Assembly (NCBI RefSeq): GCF_001307295.1 | Contig: NZ_CP012700.1 | Location: forward strand, 2,545,001 to 2,609,000 | DNA length: 64,000 nucleotides | Reading direction: 5' to 3' | From: Sphingopyxis macrogoltabida | Lineage (GTDB): Bacteria; Pseudomonadota; Alphaproteobacteria; Sphingomonadales; Sphingomonadaceae | Shown here: in pieces, positions 8,216 to 16,857 of the stretch | Numbering within the stretch: the stretch's first letter is position 1 | How the letters are laid out: each line of letters starts with the position of its first letter | Notes under the pieces: model-generated | Told to the model about the DNA's origin: nothing | Seen by the model: the letters and a program-made list of their open reading frames with translations, nothing else | Database searches by the model: none | Translations under genes and position numbers: made by a program

Positions 8216-9510
8216 GCCGTCACCCGGCCGATCGACCCGGCAAAGGCCGAAAAGCCCGCGAATTCGGCGTCGCCGCCCATCGCTTCCTCGATCCGCAGCA
8301 TCTCGTTCCACTTCGCCATACGCTCCGACCGCGTGAAGCTGCCGACCTTCAGTTGCCCCGCGTTCCAGCCGGTCGCGAGATGCGCGATGGTGACATCCTC
8401 GGTCTCGCCCGAGCGCGCCGAAACGATCGCGCCCCAGCCGCGCGTCACGGCGGCGTCGAGCGCGGCCTTTGCCTCGGTCACTGTGCCGACCTGATTGACC
8501 TTGATCAGCGCGGCATTGCACACCGCCGCCTCGCCCGCTCGTTCGACGCGCGCCGCGTCGGTGACGAGAACGTCGTCACCGATGATCTGGACGCGCTCGC
8601 CGATCGCCGCGGTGACCGCCGCCATCGTCGTCCAGTCGTCCTGTCCCGCCGGATCCTCAATCGACAGGATCGGATAGCGCCCCGCCCATTCGACGATCCG
8701 CGCCGCCATCGCTTTACCCGACAGGCGCCCGTCGTCGAGCGCGAGGGTGTAGCCGTCGGCGTCACCCAGCTCGTTCGCCGCGATGTCGAGCGAGATGAAC
8801 ACCTCCTCGCCCGCGCGGTGCCCGCTCGCCTCGATCGCCCTCGTCAGCGTGTCGAGCGCATCCTCGTTCGACGCGAAGTTCGGCCACCAGCCGCCTTCGT
8901 CGGCGACCCCCGACAAGGGCCCCTTGGCTTCCATCAGCTTGCCTGCGGCGCGATAGACATCGTCGGTGATTTCGAGCGCGCGGCGGAAGCTTCCGGCCTG
9001 CGGACACATGATCATGAAATCCTGTACGTCGGTGCGCCGCCCGGCATGGGCGCCGCCGCCGAAAATCTGGATCTCGGGTAGCGGCACGCGCACCTTGCGC
9101 CCTTCGGCCAGATAGCGCCACAGCGGCTCGCGCGCGTCCGCCGCGGCGGCGTGCAGCACCGCCATCGACACCGCGACGACGGCATTCGCGCCGAGCCGCG
9201 CCTTGTTCGCCGTGCCGTCAAGATCGCACAGCGCAATATCGACCGCGACCTGTTCGCGCGCATCCATGCCCGCGAGCGCACCCGCAATCTCGGCACCGAT
9301 CCCCGCAACCGCACCGTTCACGCCGAAACCGCCGAATGCCGCGCCGCCGTCGCGCAGGTCGATCGCTTCATGCGCGCCGCGCGAAGCGCCCGCGGGCGCG
9401 ATGGCGCGGCCGATGGCGCCCGATTCCAGCACGACCTCTGCCTCGACGGTGGGCCGGCCGCGCGAATCCCAGAGCTGGCGGCCGGTGACGGAGGCGATAC
9501 GCGAAGTCAT
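8212..9510 (-). CDS. Enolase-like protein (divergent phosphopyruvate hydratase paralogue)
   Basis: 432 residues, the normal length of enolase, from ATG 9510 (overlaps the kinase stop by four bases). Metal ligands are kept: Asp242 (SLDIAA), Glu285 (SIED), Asp312 (GDD); so are the acid/base Glu205 (DEGG) and Lys337 (LIKVNQ), His155 and Lys388. Changed: the flexible loop PSGAST becomes PAGASRG, the Glu of QEFM becomes Asp164, and the HRSGETED histidine becomes Ala365. The protein probably catalyses an enolase-type dehydration or enolisation of a substrate other than 2-phosphoglycerate. It sits between a kinase and a 2-hydroxyacid dehydrogenase, so it is not expected to be the glycolytic copy. 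Confidence 0.85.
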   Translation of the reverse strand: MTSRIASVTGRQLWDSRGRPTVEAEVVLESGAIGRAIAPAGASRGAHEAIDLRDGGAAFGGFGVNGAVAGIGAEIAGALAGMDAREQVAVDIALCDLDGTANKARLGANAVVAVSMAVLHAAAADAREPLWRYLAEGRKVRVPLPEIQIFGGGAHAGRRTDVQDFMIMCPQAGSFRRALEITDDVYRAAGKLMEAKGPLSGVADEGGWWPNFASNEDALDTLTRAIEASGHRAGEEVFISLDIAANELGDADGYTLALDDGRLSGKAMAARIVEWAGRYPILSIEDPAGQDDWTTMAAVTAAIGERVQIIGDDVLVTDAARVERAGEAAVCNAALIKVNQVGTVTEAKAALDAAVTRGWGAIVSARSGETEDVTIAHLATGWNAGQLKVGSFTRSERMAKWNEMLRIEEAMGGDAEFAGFSAFAGSIGRVTA

Positions 9511-10487
9511 GCAAGGTTCCTTTTCCAGTTGGCGACCAGTTCGCCGAGCGGCGACGGGCGGGCGATCAGCGCCCGCGCCTGATCGCGCACGATGTTCTTG
9601 TGTTCGGGGTTGGTCAGATAAGGCGCCGGCGACTTGCCCTCGACCCGCGCGAGAAGCAGCGCCGCGGTCAATTTGCCCGCGCGCAGCATCAGCCCGCCCG
9701 TATCTTCCCAGTCGATCCCCGCGCGATAGGCGTCGACGAGCGCCGCCGCCGCCTCGTTCAGCCGCGCGTCGCCCGACCACACCGCCTTCAGCAGCAGGTG
9801 CGTCGTGCAAAAGGCGAGGTCGAAGGCCGGATCGCCATAGACCGCGCATTCGGCGTCGAGAAACACTGGGCCACCGGCGCTGACGAGGATATTCTTCGGG
9901 CTGACGTCGCCATGGGCCAGCGCGATCTTGCGTCCCGAAAGATCGTCGGCAAGCGCGGTGAGGATGGGCGCGAGTTCGGCATCATGCCGCGCGACATGGA
10001 GCAGGAACGGATCGACGCGCAGCGCGCGGAACATCTCGTCGTTCGGGAAGTCGCCGCGGTCGCCGTCGTTATGCGCGGTCGCGGCGTGAACCGCGGCGAT
10101 ACCGGCACCAACCTGCGCGGCGAAAGCGAGGTCGACACGCCCCGCCATCAGCTCGTCTTTCCACACCGGACAGCCGGGCAGGAAGCGCATCGCAAAGGCG
10201 TGCCCCGTCGGCAGTTCGGCGAGCACTTCGGGCGCGAGCCGCGGGTCGACGCCGCGCGCACGCCGCAACCAGCGCACCTCGCTCGTCCCGCGTTCGACCG
10301 GCGCGAGCCATTCGGCGGCGACGCGAAGCTGGGGCAGCGGGCGTTTGACGACGATCGGGCCGGTCGGCGTCTCGACCTTCCACACGTCGCAGGACACGCC
10401 GCCGGTCAACGGCTGAAGGACGACGTCGCCCTCCCCCGTCAAACCGGCATTTCGCAATCCGGCAATGATTTCGGCCTCCGCCGTCAC
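9507..10487 (-). CDS. APH/choline-kinase-type phosphotransferase
   Basis: 326 residues from GTG 10487, one base after the preceding stop. The protein-kinase-like fold of the aminoglycoside/choline kinase family is shown by VVKRPLP (ATP lysine), the Brenner motif LAHGDVSPKNIL (catalytic Asp) and VFLDAECAVYGDPAFDLA (metal Asp). Such kinases phosphorylate small hydroxyl compounds. Sitting directly before the enolase paralogue, it may produce the phosphorylated substrate of that enzyme. Antibiotic resistance is unlikely in this context. The kinase stop overlaps the enolase-like start. Confidence 0.82.
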   Translation of the reverse strand: MTAEAEIIAGLRNAGLTGEGDVVLQPLTGGVSCDVWKVETPTGPIVVKRPLPQLRVAAEWLAPVERGTSEVRWLRRARGVDPRLAPEVLAELPTGHAFAMRFLPGCPVWKDELMAGRVDLAFAAQVGAGIAAVHAATAHNDGDRGDFPNDEMFRALRVDPFLLHVARHDAELAPILTALADDLSGRKIALAHGDVSPKNILVSAGGPVFLDAECAVYGDPAFDLAFCTTHLLLKAVWSGDARLNEAAAALVDAYRAGIDWEDTGGLMLRAGKLTAALLLARVEGKSPAPYLTNPEHKNIVRDQARALIARPSPLGELVANWKRNLA

Positions 10488-10488
10488 G

Positions 10489-11622
10489 TCACAGCTTCTC
10501 CCGGATCCACGCGCCGACGAGGTCGGCGGCGTTCTGGCGCTCTTCTATCGAATCCTCGAAATAATGCGCCCCGGTGATCAGTTCGAGTTTCTTGTCGGTC
10601 GAGCCGAGGAAATCGAAGATCTTGCGCGCGTCGCTCGGGAAGACGCCCGTGTCGGCCGTCCCCTGTACGACCAGCGCGGGCGTGTCATGCTTGGCGAGGT
10701 GCGGCTGCCCCTGACATGGCGAGGTTTCGAGGCTCCACATGTTGAGCCAGGTCTTCAGCGTGTTGGCGCGGCCGATGCTCGGCGTCCGGTTCGCGGTCGC
10801 GGGGTCGCCGCGATAGCACCAGTTCGGCTTGCGGTCCGACGGGTCAATCGCCGGATCGACGCAGCGGATGTCGCCCCAGCAACGGAACATCGGGAAGATG
10901 CGATCGGGAATGCCCGCGGCATTGAGCCGCGCAAGTTCGGCCTTCGCCCAGTCGGTGATCCGCTGGTTGCGCGCGCGCTGCCCGGCGCGATATTTTTCGA
11001 TGAACGCGTCCGAATAGGGCGGGCCGTTATCGGGGTTGAACGGATCGAGTTCGGGATCGGTCGCGACCGGATCATTCTCGTCGATCACCGACGCGTCCAT
11101 CCAGTCGGTCAGCACCTCGGGACGCCCCTGGTGGGCGTTAAAGCTGATATAGAGATCACCCTTGATGAGCTGCGCCAGCGCATCCTGACCGATCGGGGGA
11201 AGCCGGTCGGTCAACGTTGGCGCGATCGCCTCGGCCTGATAGGCGCCCATCAGCGAGCCGCCGCCCGAATTGCCGAGGATTACGATCTGTTCGACCCCGG
11301 CCTCTTCCTTCAGCCATTTCATGCCGACGCCAATGTCGAGCACGGCATGTTCGAGCAGGAACTGGTCCTCGAAGCCGCGATAACGCGTGTTCCAGCCGAG
11401 GAACCCGATGCCCTGCCGCGCAAAATAGGGCGCGATATAATGTTCGGAGAAATCGACATTATAATGGGTAGCGATGACCGCCACCTTCGGGCGCTTGCCC
11501 GCCTCGGTCCAGTAGATGCCCTGGCACGGATGCCCGCCCGCCTGAATGCGCGGCGCGGTCGGCGACACGCGCCCGATAAATTGCGCATCCAGTCCTGCGA
11601 TCCCGTTCGGGTCCACCATCAT
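10489..11622 (-). CDS. Alpha/beta hydrolase, first gene of the kinase/enolase-like cluster
   Basis: 377 residues from ATG 11622 (AGGAG five bases upstream on its strand; a second ATG follows at once at 11619). Complete triad: Ser in ILGNSGGGSL, Asp in GTADTGVFPSD and His in GAHYFED. A long cap of about 130 residues rich in Trp, Cys and Asp lies between the nucleophile and the acid. It is larger than typical esterases and probably acts on a bulky ester, lactone or C-C bond. It is the first gene of a set of five that read leftward with gaps of one base or overlaps. Confidence 0.78.
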   Translation of the reverse strand: MMVDPNGIAGLDAQFIGRVSPTAPRIQAGGHPCQGIYWTEAGKRPKVAVIATHYNVDFSEHYIAPYFARQGIGFLGWNTRYRGFEDQFLLEHAVLDIGVGMKWLKEEAGVEQIVILGNSGGGSLMGAYQAEAIAPTLTDRLPPIGQDALAQLIKGDLYISFNAHQGRPEVLTDWMDASVIDENDPVATDPELDPFNPDNGPPYSDAFIEKYRAGQRARNQRITDWAKAELARLNAAGIPDRIFPMFRCWGDIRCVDPAIDPSDRKPNWCYRGDPATANRTPSIGRANTLKTWLNMWSLETSPCQGQPHLAKHDTPALVVQGTADTGVFPSDARKIFDFLGSTDKKLELITGAHYFEDSIEERQNAADLVGAWIREKL

Positions 11623-11662
11623 CGTCTCTCCTAATCTGAATTTATCTGCGGATCACCACCAT

Positions 11663-11726
11663 CGTCACCCCGGACTTGACCCGGAGTCCATGCAGCGATG
11701 GATTCCGGATCAAGTCCGGCATGACG
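11663..11726. repeat. Intergenic palindromic repeat
   Basis: Imperfect 64-base inverted repeat beginning CGTCACCCCGGACTTGA and ending TCAAGTCCGGCATGACG, between the hydrolase start at 11622 and the acyl-CoA ligase stop at 11743. It resembles the stem-loop at 19847-19949, which has the same outer CGTCA...TGACG ends. Confidence 0.8.
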
Positions 11727-11742
11727 AAGGGAAGAATTTGCA

Positions 11743-13377
11743 TCAGCGGGTCACTTCGAAGGGCAGCTTATATCCCTCCAGCCCGGCACGGATCGCCTTC
11801 TTGTCGATCTTGCCGGTCGGCCCGAGCGGGATTTCATCGACGAACAGCACATCGTCGGGCATCCACCAGCGGGCGATCTTGCCGTCGAGATACGCCTTCA
11901 AATCGTCGGCGGACGCCGTGCTGCCGTCCTTGAGCTGACAGAGCAGGATCGGCCGCTCGTCCCATTTCGGGTGCGCGACGCCGACGACCGCGGCGTTGGC
12001 GACCGCGTCATGCCCCATCGCGATATTCTCGATTTCGATCGAGCTGATCCACTCGCCGCCCGACTTCACGACATCCTTGGCGCGGTCGGTGATCTGCATA
12101 TAGCCTTCGCCGTCGATCGTGCTGACGTCGCCGGTGTCGAAAAAGCCTTCCTCATCGAGCACGTCGCCGCCCTCGCCGCCGAAATAGCCGCGCGCGATCG
12201 TCGGCCCCTTGATCATCAGCCGCCCCGGCGTCTTGCCGTCGTGCGGCAGGCGATCTCCCGCGTCGTCGACCAGCTTCATCTCGAGCCCGCAGAGCAGCCG
12301 CCCCTGCTTCAGCTTGTACGCCATCTGCGCGTCATCGCCCTTCGCCGCAACCGACGCATTGGGCACCGATACCGTCCCGAGCGGCGAGGTTTCGGTCATC
12401 CCCCAGCCCTGGACGACATCGACGCCATAATCGTCGCGGAAAGTGCGGATGATCGATTCGGGACATGCCGAGCCGCCGATCGTCACACGTTCCAACGTCG
12501 TGAAGCGCTTGCCGTTTTCCTGCATATAGGTGAGCAGCATCTGCCAGACGGTCGGTACGGCGGCCGAATAGGTGACGCCCTCTTCCTCGATCAGGTTATA
12601 GATCGATTCGCCGTCCATCCGCTGGCCGGGCAACACGAGTTTCGCGCCGACCGCGGGCGCCGAGTAGACGACGCCCCATGCATTGGCGTGATACATCGGC
12701 ACGACCAGCAGAACCGTATCGCGCGCCGACAGCGCCAGCGCGTCGCGCTGCAACGTCATCAGCGCGTGGATATAGTTGGAGCGGTGCGAATAGAGCACGC
12801 CCTTGGGATTGCCGGTGGTCCCGCTGGTGTAACAAAGCCCGCAGGCGGCATTTTCGTCGAAGCCGCCCCAGTCATATTCGGCCGGCTGCCCCGCGATCCA
12901 GTCGTCGAAGGCGATCGCCTCGAAATCAGTTTCCGGCATCGACGCCGCGTCGCAAAAAAAGATCACCTTTTCGATCGACGGCACCTGCGGCAGCAGGTCC
13001 GCGACCAGATCGGCAACCGCCGGATCGGCGATCAGCAGCCGGTCGCCGGCATGGTCCGCGATATAGGCGATCTGTTCGGGGAACAGGCGTGGATTGAGCG
13101 TGTGGAGCACCGCTCCCATCCCCGCCGCGCCATACCATGCCGCAAGATGGCGCGCGCCGTTCCAGCCCATCGTCGCGACACGGTCGCCCGGCTTGATCCC
13201 CTCGCCGGCGAGCGCATTCGAGACGCGCTTCCCATCGGCGTGGATGTCGGCATAGGTCGAACGGGTGACGCGCCCCTCGGCATCGCGCGAAACGATCTCG
13301 CGGTCGCCGTGCCAGTTCGCCGCATGATCGATGATCCGGTCGACCGTCAGCGGCACATTCTGCATCAATCCGTCCAT
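11743..13377 (-). CDS. Fatty-acid/acyl-CoA ligase (AMP-forming)
   Basis: 544 residues from ATG 13377 with GGGAGAG upstream on its strand; ATG 13365 is the only near alternative. Motifs: [16 protein letters not shown] (P-loop), PMYHANAW (typical of medium/long-chain ligases), [38 protein letters not shown] and the lysine in [12 protein letters not shown]. It makes an acyl-CoA thioester with ATP. It is divergent from the MarR gene, with operator site B in the gap. It shares only the general fold with the ligase at 3818 and has distinct motif residues, so the substrates probably differ. Confidence 0.9.
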   Translation of the reverse strand: MDGLMQNVPLTVDRIIDHAANWHGDREIVSRDAEGRVTRSTYADIHADGKRVSNALAGEGIKPGDRVATMGWNGARHLAAWYGAAGMGAVLHTLNPRLFPEQIAYIADHAGDRLLIADPAVADLVADLLPQVPSIEKVIFFCDAASMPETDFEAIAFDDWIAGQPAEYDWGGFDENAACGLCYTSGTTGNPKGVLYSHRSNYIHALMTLQRDALALSARDTVLLVVPMYHANAWGVVYSAPAVGAKLVLPGQRMDGESIYNLIEEEGVTYSAAVPTVWQMLLTYMQENGKRFTTLERVTIGGSACPESIIRTFRDDYGVDVVQGWGMTETSPLGTVSVPNASVAAKGDDAQMAYKLKQGRLLCGLEMKLVDDAGDRLPHDGKTPGRLMIKGPTIARGYFGGEGGDVLDEEGFFDTGDVSTIDGEGYMQITDRAKDVVKSGGEWISSIEIENIAMGHDAVANAAVVGVAHPKWDERPILLCQLKDGSTASADDLKAYLDGKIARWWMPDDVLFVDEIPLGPTGKIDKKAIRAGLEGYKLPFEVTR

Positions 13378-13411
13378 GTCGGCACGACTCTCCCTCGTCC
13401 ATTCGTTAAAA

Positions 13412-13427
13412 GCATAGTATACTAAGT
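13412..13427. promoter_or_regulatory. Operator B of the ACTTAG-N4-CTAAGT family
   Basis: GCATAG-TATA-CTAAGT, 10 of 12 arm bases match, with an inner perfect 10-base palindrome TAGTATACTA. It lies 35 bases before the acyl-CoA ligase start (13377) and 104 bases before the MarR start (13531), so it can control both. Confidence 0.6.
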
Positions 13428-13530
13428 ATTTTGTTTTTGCAATGCCGCTCCGCCTTGCCTCGCCCCGGCCCTTCTTCTAGCGTGCCGCGGTTGGCGCTCG
13501 GCCGGCAAACGGGGGAAATCGCGGCTCTTC

Positions 13531-13965
13531 ATGCGTACCAATCAGCTTATTATCGCCCTTTTTCAACGCTTCTGCTGGCTCGACGAGGGCCTGCAGGCGC
13601 GACTGCACGATCGCGGCTGGCCCGATGTCAGCCGCCCGCAATCGATGGTGATGACCAACATCGTCAGCGGCATCGTGCGCCCGTCGGACATTGCGCGCAA
13701 CCTCGGCGTGTCGCGGCAGGCGATCCACAGCACGATCGGCCAGATGGTCAAGCTCGGCATCGTCGAACTCGCGCCCGACCCCGGCGACCGGCGCCACATG
13801 ATCGTGTCGCTGACCGAAACCGGTGCAAAGATGCGGCATGACGCGCAGCGCGCGATGGATGCGCTGTCCGACCAGCTTGCCGAACGGCTGGGCCACGAAC
13901 GCTTCGACGCGCTGCTGGCAACGCTCGAAGCCGACTGGGGCGACAATATCGAGCGGACGCGCTAG
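13531..13965 (+). CDS. MarR-family transcriptional regulator
   Basis: 144 residues, the usual MarR length. The winged helix-turn-helix is at about residues 50-95: RPSDIARNLGVSRQAIHSTIGQMVKLGIVEL followed by the wing DPGDRRHMIVSLTETG, with its Asp-x-Arg signature. Flanking helices would form the dimer interface and the ligand pocket. It is divergent from an acyl-CoA ligase over operator B and overlaps the convergent FMN reductase by four bases. It is one of three candidate regulators for the palindrome family; MarR repressors typically respond to aromatic acids or acyl-CoA products. Confidence 0.88.
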   Translation: MRTNQLIIALFQRFCWLDEGLQARLHDRGWPDVSRPQSMVMTNIVSGIVRPSDIARNLGVSRQAIHSTIGQMVKLGIVELAPDPGDRRHMIVSLTETGAKMRHDAQRAMDALSDQLAERLGHERFDALLATLEADWGDNIERTR

Positions 13966-14537
13966 GCGGACAGCGCCTTCGCGACCGCGACCAGCCGCCC
14001 GGCCGTCATTTCGACCAGCGACGCCGGCAGCGCCTCCTTCAGGCTGCCATCCTCGGCGAACGCCGCGTGCGCATTCGGCACCACCACCTGTTCGGGGATC
14101 ACCAGCATCTGGATCGTCGACAGGATCTGGCGCAAATGCATCAGCCCGCGCAGCCCGCCGAAGGGACTGATCGACGCCGACATGATCGCCGCCACCTTGC
14201 CGCGATAGGCGGTCAGCGCGACGAGCCCCTCGCCCCCGGTCGGCCGCGACGCCCAATCGATCGCATTCTTGAGCAGCGGCGGCAGCGACCCGTTATATTC
14301 GGGCGACACGAACAGCAGCCCGTCCTGCGCCGCGAAAATGTCCTTGAGCTGCTGTGCGTCGGGCGGAAAATCATCCGCCTCGAGCGCCGCCGAATAGAGC
14401 GGCAGATCGAACGTCGCCAGATCGACGCGCGTCACGGTAGCGCCCTGCGCCGCAAGACTCGCGGCGGCGAGGTCGCCGAGCATACGATTGAACGATCCCT
14501 CGCGCGTGCTGCCGACGATTACCGCAATGCTGGTCAT
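13962..14537 (-). CDS. NADPH-dependent FMN reductase family protein
   Basis: 191 residues from ATG 14537, preceded on its strand by GGAGGG. The flavodoxin-like fold is shown by the phosphate-loop start IAVIVGSTREGSFNRMLG, the FVSPEYNGSLPPLLKNAIDWAS segment that contacts the isoalloxazine ring, and AIMSASISPFGG. It supplies reduced flavin or reduces quinones and azo compounds. Operator C is 19-34 bases upstream of its start codon. It converges with, and overlaps by four bases, the MarR gene. Confidence 0.85.
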   Translation of the reverse strand: MTSIAVIVGSTREGSFNRMLGDLAAASLAAQGATVTRVDLATFDLPLYSAALEADDFPPDAQQLKDIFAAQDGLLFVSPEYNGSLPPLLKNAIDWASRPTGGEGLVALTAYRGKVAAIMSASISPFGGLRGLMHLRQILSTIQMLVIPEQVVVPNAHAAFAEDGSLKEALPASLVEMTAGRLVAVAKALSA

Positions 14538-14555
14538 TTTCCCTCCGGACAAAAT

Positions 14556-14571
14556 AATTAGAATACTAACC
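14556..14571. promoter_or_regulatory. Operator C of the ACTTAG-N4-CTAAGT family
   Basis: AATTAG-AATA-CTAACC, 9 of 12 arm bases match and the inner TTAG-AATA-CTAA is intact. It is the most degenerate of the seven. It sits immediately upstream of the FMN reductase ribosome binding site, in the promoter position. Confidence 0.45.
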
Positions 14572-14626
14572 TATTTTATCGGAGATGGGCAACCGACTTT
14601 GCATGGCTCAATCAGCACGAGGGCAA

Positions 14627-14653
14627 TTTTGGGGTGGGGAGCGAACGTTCGCC
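14627..14653. repeat. Short dispersed repeat with GCGAACGTTCGC core
   Basis: The segment TTTGGGGTGGGGAGCGAACG plus TTCGCC recurs almost unchanged at 53156-53181 (one base different). It contains the perfect 12-base palindrome GCGAACGTTCGC (14641-14652). It lies in the gap downstream of thiG. Function unknown. Confidence 0.7.
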
Positions 14654-14660
14654 CGTTTTA

Positions 14661-14748
14661 TGTACCCCGGCGAAGGCCGGAGTCCCGAGCATTGGAAAGC
14701 CGGCGCCGCGCACTTGCGCCCTGGACCCCGGCCTTCGCCGGGGTGCAT
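14661..14748. repeat. Intergenic palindromic repeat (CCCCGGCGAAGGCCGG type)
   Basis: Arms of about 23 bases (14663-14685 and 14723-14747) pair around a 37-base loop. The arm core CCCGGCGAAGGCCGG is shared with the element at 6537-6596, showing one dispersed family. It lies between the FMN reductase promoter and the thiG stop and may end transcription from thiG. Confidence 0.8.
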
Positions 14749-14782
14749 GCCAGTTACGACAGCTGCCGGCCGATACCCGCCC

Positions 14783-15556
14783 CTAAATCAACCCCGCCAG
14801 CGGGCTCGACGGGTCGGCATATTTGCGCAGCCCCATCCGCCCCGACAGATAGGCGTCGCGCCCGGCCTCGACCGCCAGCTTCATTGCGCGCGCCATACGG
14901 ATGGGATCTTTCGCTTCGGCGATCGCGGTGTTCATCAACACCCCGTCGCAGCCGAGTTCCATCGCCACGGCCGCATCGCTCGCCGTGCCGACCCCGGCAT
15001 CGACAAGCACCGGCACCGACGCCCCCTCGACGATCAGACGGATCGTCACCCGGTTCTGGATGCCCAGCCCCGACCCGATCGGCGCCCCGAGCGGCATTAC
15101 CGCGACCGCGCCCGCATCCTCGAGCTGCTTCGCGGCGATCGGATCGTCGACGCAATAGACCATCGGCAGGAAGCCCTCTTTAGCAAGCACCTCGGTCGCT
15201 TCTAGCGTCTCGCGCATGTTCGGATACAGCGTCTTCGCCTCGCCGAGCACTTCCAGCTTTACGAGATCCCACCCCCCCGCCTCGCGCGCCAGCCGCAGCG
15301 TCCGGATCGCATCATCGGCGTTGAAACAGCCCGCGGTGTTGGGCAGGTAGGTGATCTTCTTGGGATCGATATAGTCGGTCAGCATCGGCGCTGTCGGATC
15401 AGAAACGTTGACGCGGCGCACCGCGACGGTGACGATCTCGGCCCCCGACGCTTCGACCGCCGCCGCATTCTGTTCGAAATCCTTATATTTGCCGGTGCCG
15501 ACAATCAGCCGCGACGTAAACGTCCGCCCGGCGACACTCCACTGATCCGCTGACAC
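14783..15556 (-). CDS. thiG: Thiazole synthase ThiG
   Basis: 257 residues from GTG 15556. It forms the thiazole phosphate moiety of thiamine from deoxyxylulose 5-phosphate, dehydroglycine and ThiS thiocarboxylate. Visible: [11 protein letters not shown] at the N terminus, the Schiff-base lysine in [17 protein letters not shown], and the phosphate-binding [27 protein letters not shown] barrel end. It starts two bases after the thiS stop, so the pair is coupled. Cytoplasmic; the rest of the thiamine pathway is not in the window. Confidence 0.95.
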   Translation of the reverse strand: MSADQWSVAGRTFTSRLIVGTGKYKDFEQNAAAVEASGAEIVTVAVRRVNVSDPTAPMLTDYIDPKKITYLPNTAGCFNADDAIRTLRLAREAGGWDLVKLEVLGEAKTLYPNMRETLEATEVLAKEGFLPMVYCVDDPIAAKQLEDAGAVAVMPLGAPIGSGLGIQNRVTIRLIVEGASVPVLVDAGVGTASDAAVAMELGCDGVLMNTAIAEAKDPIRMARAMKLAVEAGRDAYLSGRMGLRKYADPSSPLAGLI

Positions 15557-15557
15557 C

Positions 15558-15758
15558 TTAGCCGCCTCCCACGAAATGAACGATTTCCAGCGCGTCGCCC
15601 TCGGCGAGCGCCACTTCGGCGAGCGTCGAGCGCGGGACGATCGCGCGATTGCGCTCGACCGCGACCTTCTTCACGTCAAGCCCCAGCGACGCGACGAGGT
15701 CGGCGATGCTGCCTTCGCGCACCTGACGGGGTTCGCCGTTGAGAATGACCGATATCAC
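15558..15758 (-). CDS. thiS: Sulfur carrier protein ThiS
   Basis: 66 residues if started at GTG 15758, matching the family length; the open frame extends to 15863 but the extra N terminus is basic and not ThiS-like. The beta-grasp fold begins [12 protein letters not shown] and ends in the obligatory Gly-Gly (FVGGG). The C-terminal glycine is thiocarboxylated and delivers sulfur to ThiG. The ribosome binding site before GTG 15758 is weak, so the start is the least certain part of this call. Confidence 0.88.
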   Translation of the reverse strand: MISVILNGEPRQVREGSIADLVASLGLDVKKVAVERNRAIVPRSTLAEVALAEGDALEIVHFVGGG

Positions 15759-15840
15759 CGGGGAATCCGCCTTGCTTTGCCTTTTGCCGAGCAGCCCATA
15801 TAGGGGGAGCGCCCGTCGCCGCAACCGAAAGACCTTGCCC

Positions 15841-16293
15841 TTGACCAGCGATCGTTCCGACAAGCCGACAGTTTATGTCCTCTCCGGCCCCAATCTCAAC
15901 CTGCTCGGCACCCGCGAGCCCGAGATTTACGGCCACGACACGCTCAACGACATTCACGCGCGGCTGGAAGCGCAGGCCGAAGGACTGGGCTTGCGGCTCG
16001 AATGCCGGCAGACGAACCATGAAGGCGTGCTCATCGACTGGCTGCACGAGGCCTATGTCGCGGGCGCCAAAGCGGTGCTGCTCAACGCCGGCGGCTATAC
16101 GCACACCTCGATCGCGATTCACGACGCGATCAAGTCGATCAAGGTGCCGGTGATCGAGGTTCACCTGTCGGACCCGATGAAGCGCGAAGAGTTCCGCCAT
16201 TTGAGCTATGTCGGCATGGCGGCGGTGGACCATTTTGCAGGTCACGGCGCGAACAGCTATACGCTGGCGCTGGACGCCGCCGCCCGTCTCTGA
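15841..16293 (+). CDS. aroQ: Type II 3-dehydroquinate dehydratase
   Basis: 150 residues from TTG 15841, the expected AroQ length; an upstream ATG at 15739 would add an unrelated N terminus that overlaps thiS. It dehydrates 3-dehydroquinate in the shikimate pathway. Seen: [18 protein letters not shown] (flexible lid with catalytic Tyr/Arg), [29 protein letters not shown] and VIEVHLSDP with the catalytic His. It is followed by accB and accC, a common alphaproteobacterial arrangement. Confidence 0.93.
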   Translation: MTSDRSDKPTVYVLSGPNLNLLGTREPEIYGHDTLNDIHARLEAQAEGLGLRLECRQTNHEGVLIDWLHEAYVAGAKAVLLNAGGYTHTSIAIHDAIKSIKVPVIEVHLSDPMKREEFRHLSYVGMAAVDHFAGHGANSYTLALDAAARL

Positions 16294-16363
16294 CAATAGG
16301 GCGCATCAAAAAACGGGGTCAGGGCGTCGGAACCGCGACGCCGCAACAACAGGAAAAATTCTC

Positions 16364-16849
16364 ATGGGTGACCATAAAGACAATGGCATCAACATCGATC
16401 CGGCGTTTGTTCGCGCGCTCGCCGAACTGCTCGACGACACGCAGCTTTCGGAAATCGAGGTTGAGGACGGCGATCGCAAGGTCCGCGTCGCACGGACCCT
16501 GACCGCCGCGCCTGTCGCCTATGCCGCCGCGCCCGCTCCCGTTGCGGCCCCCGCTGCGGCAGCTCCCGCCGCCCCTGCCGCTCCGGCGGCGGCCGCCCCT
16601 GCGGCCGACAGTTTTGCCGGAGCGGTAAAGTCGCCGATGGTCGGCACCGTCTATCTCGCCCCCGAACCCAGCGCGCCGAATTTCGCGGCGGTCGGTTCGG
16701 CCGTGAAGGAAGGCGATACCGTGCTGATCATCGAGGCGATGAAGGTGATGAACCCGATCGTCGCGCCGACCTCGGGCACGCTGAAAGCGGTGCATGTCGA
16801 GAACAGCCAGCCGGTCGAGTTCGACCAGCCGCTGTTCACCATCGGCTGA
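16364..16849 (+). CDS. accB: Biotin carboxyl carrier protein of acetyl-CoA carboxylase
   Basis: 161 residues from ATG 16364 with an AGGAAAA run upstream. An N-terminal domain of about 50 residues is followed by a long Ala/Pro linker (about residues 48-85) and a biotinyl domain whose EAMKVMN motif carries the biotinylated lysine. It transfers carboxyl groups between AccC and the carboxyltransferase in fatty-acid synthesis. It lies eight bases before accC in one operon. Confidence 0.96.
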   Translation: MGDHKDNGINIDPAFVRALAELLDDTQLSEIEVEDGDRKVRVARTLTAAPVAYAAAPAPVAAPAAAAPAAPAAPAAAAPAADSFAGAVKSPMVGTVYLAPEPSAPNFAAVGSAVKEGDTVLIIEAMKVMNPIVAPTSGTLKAVHVENSQPVEFDQPLFTIG

Positions 16850-16857
16850 ACGATCCG

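Noticed and set aside
9507-10487. Aminoglycoside resistance gene
   Set aside because: The APH fold is present, but the neighbours are metabolic and the overlap with the enolase-like gene points to a small-molecule kinase.
15558-15863. TPP riboswitch in front of thiS
   Set aside because: The 82-base gap between thiS and aroQ is too short and shows no TPP-aptamer core.
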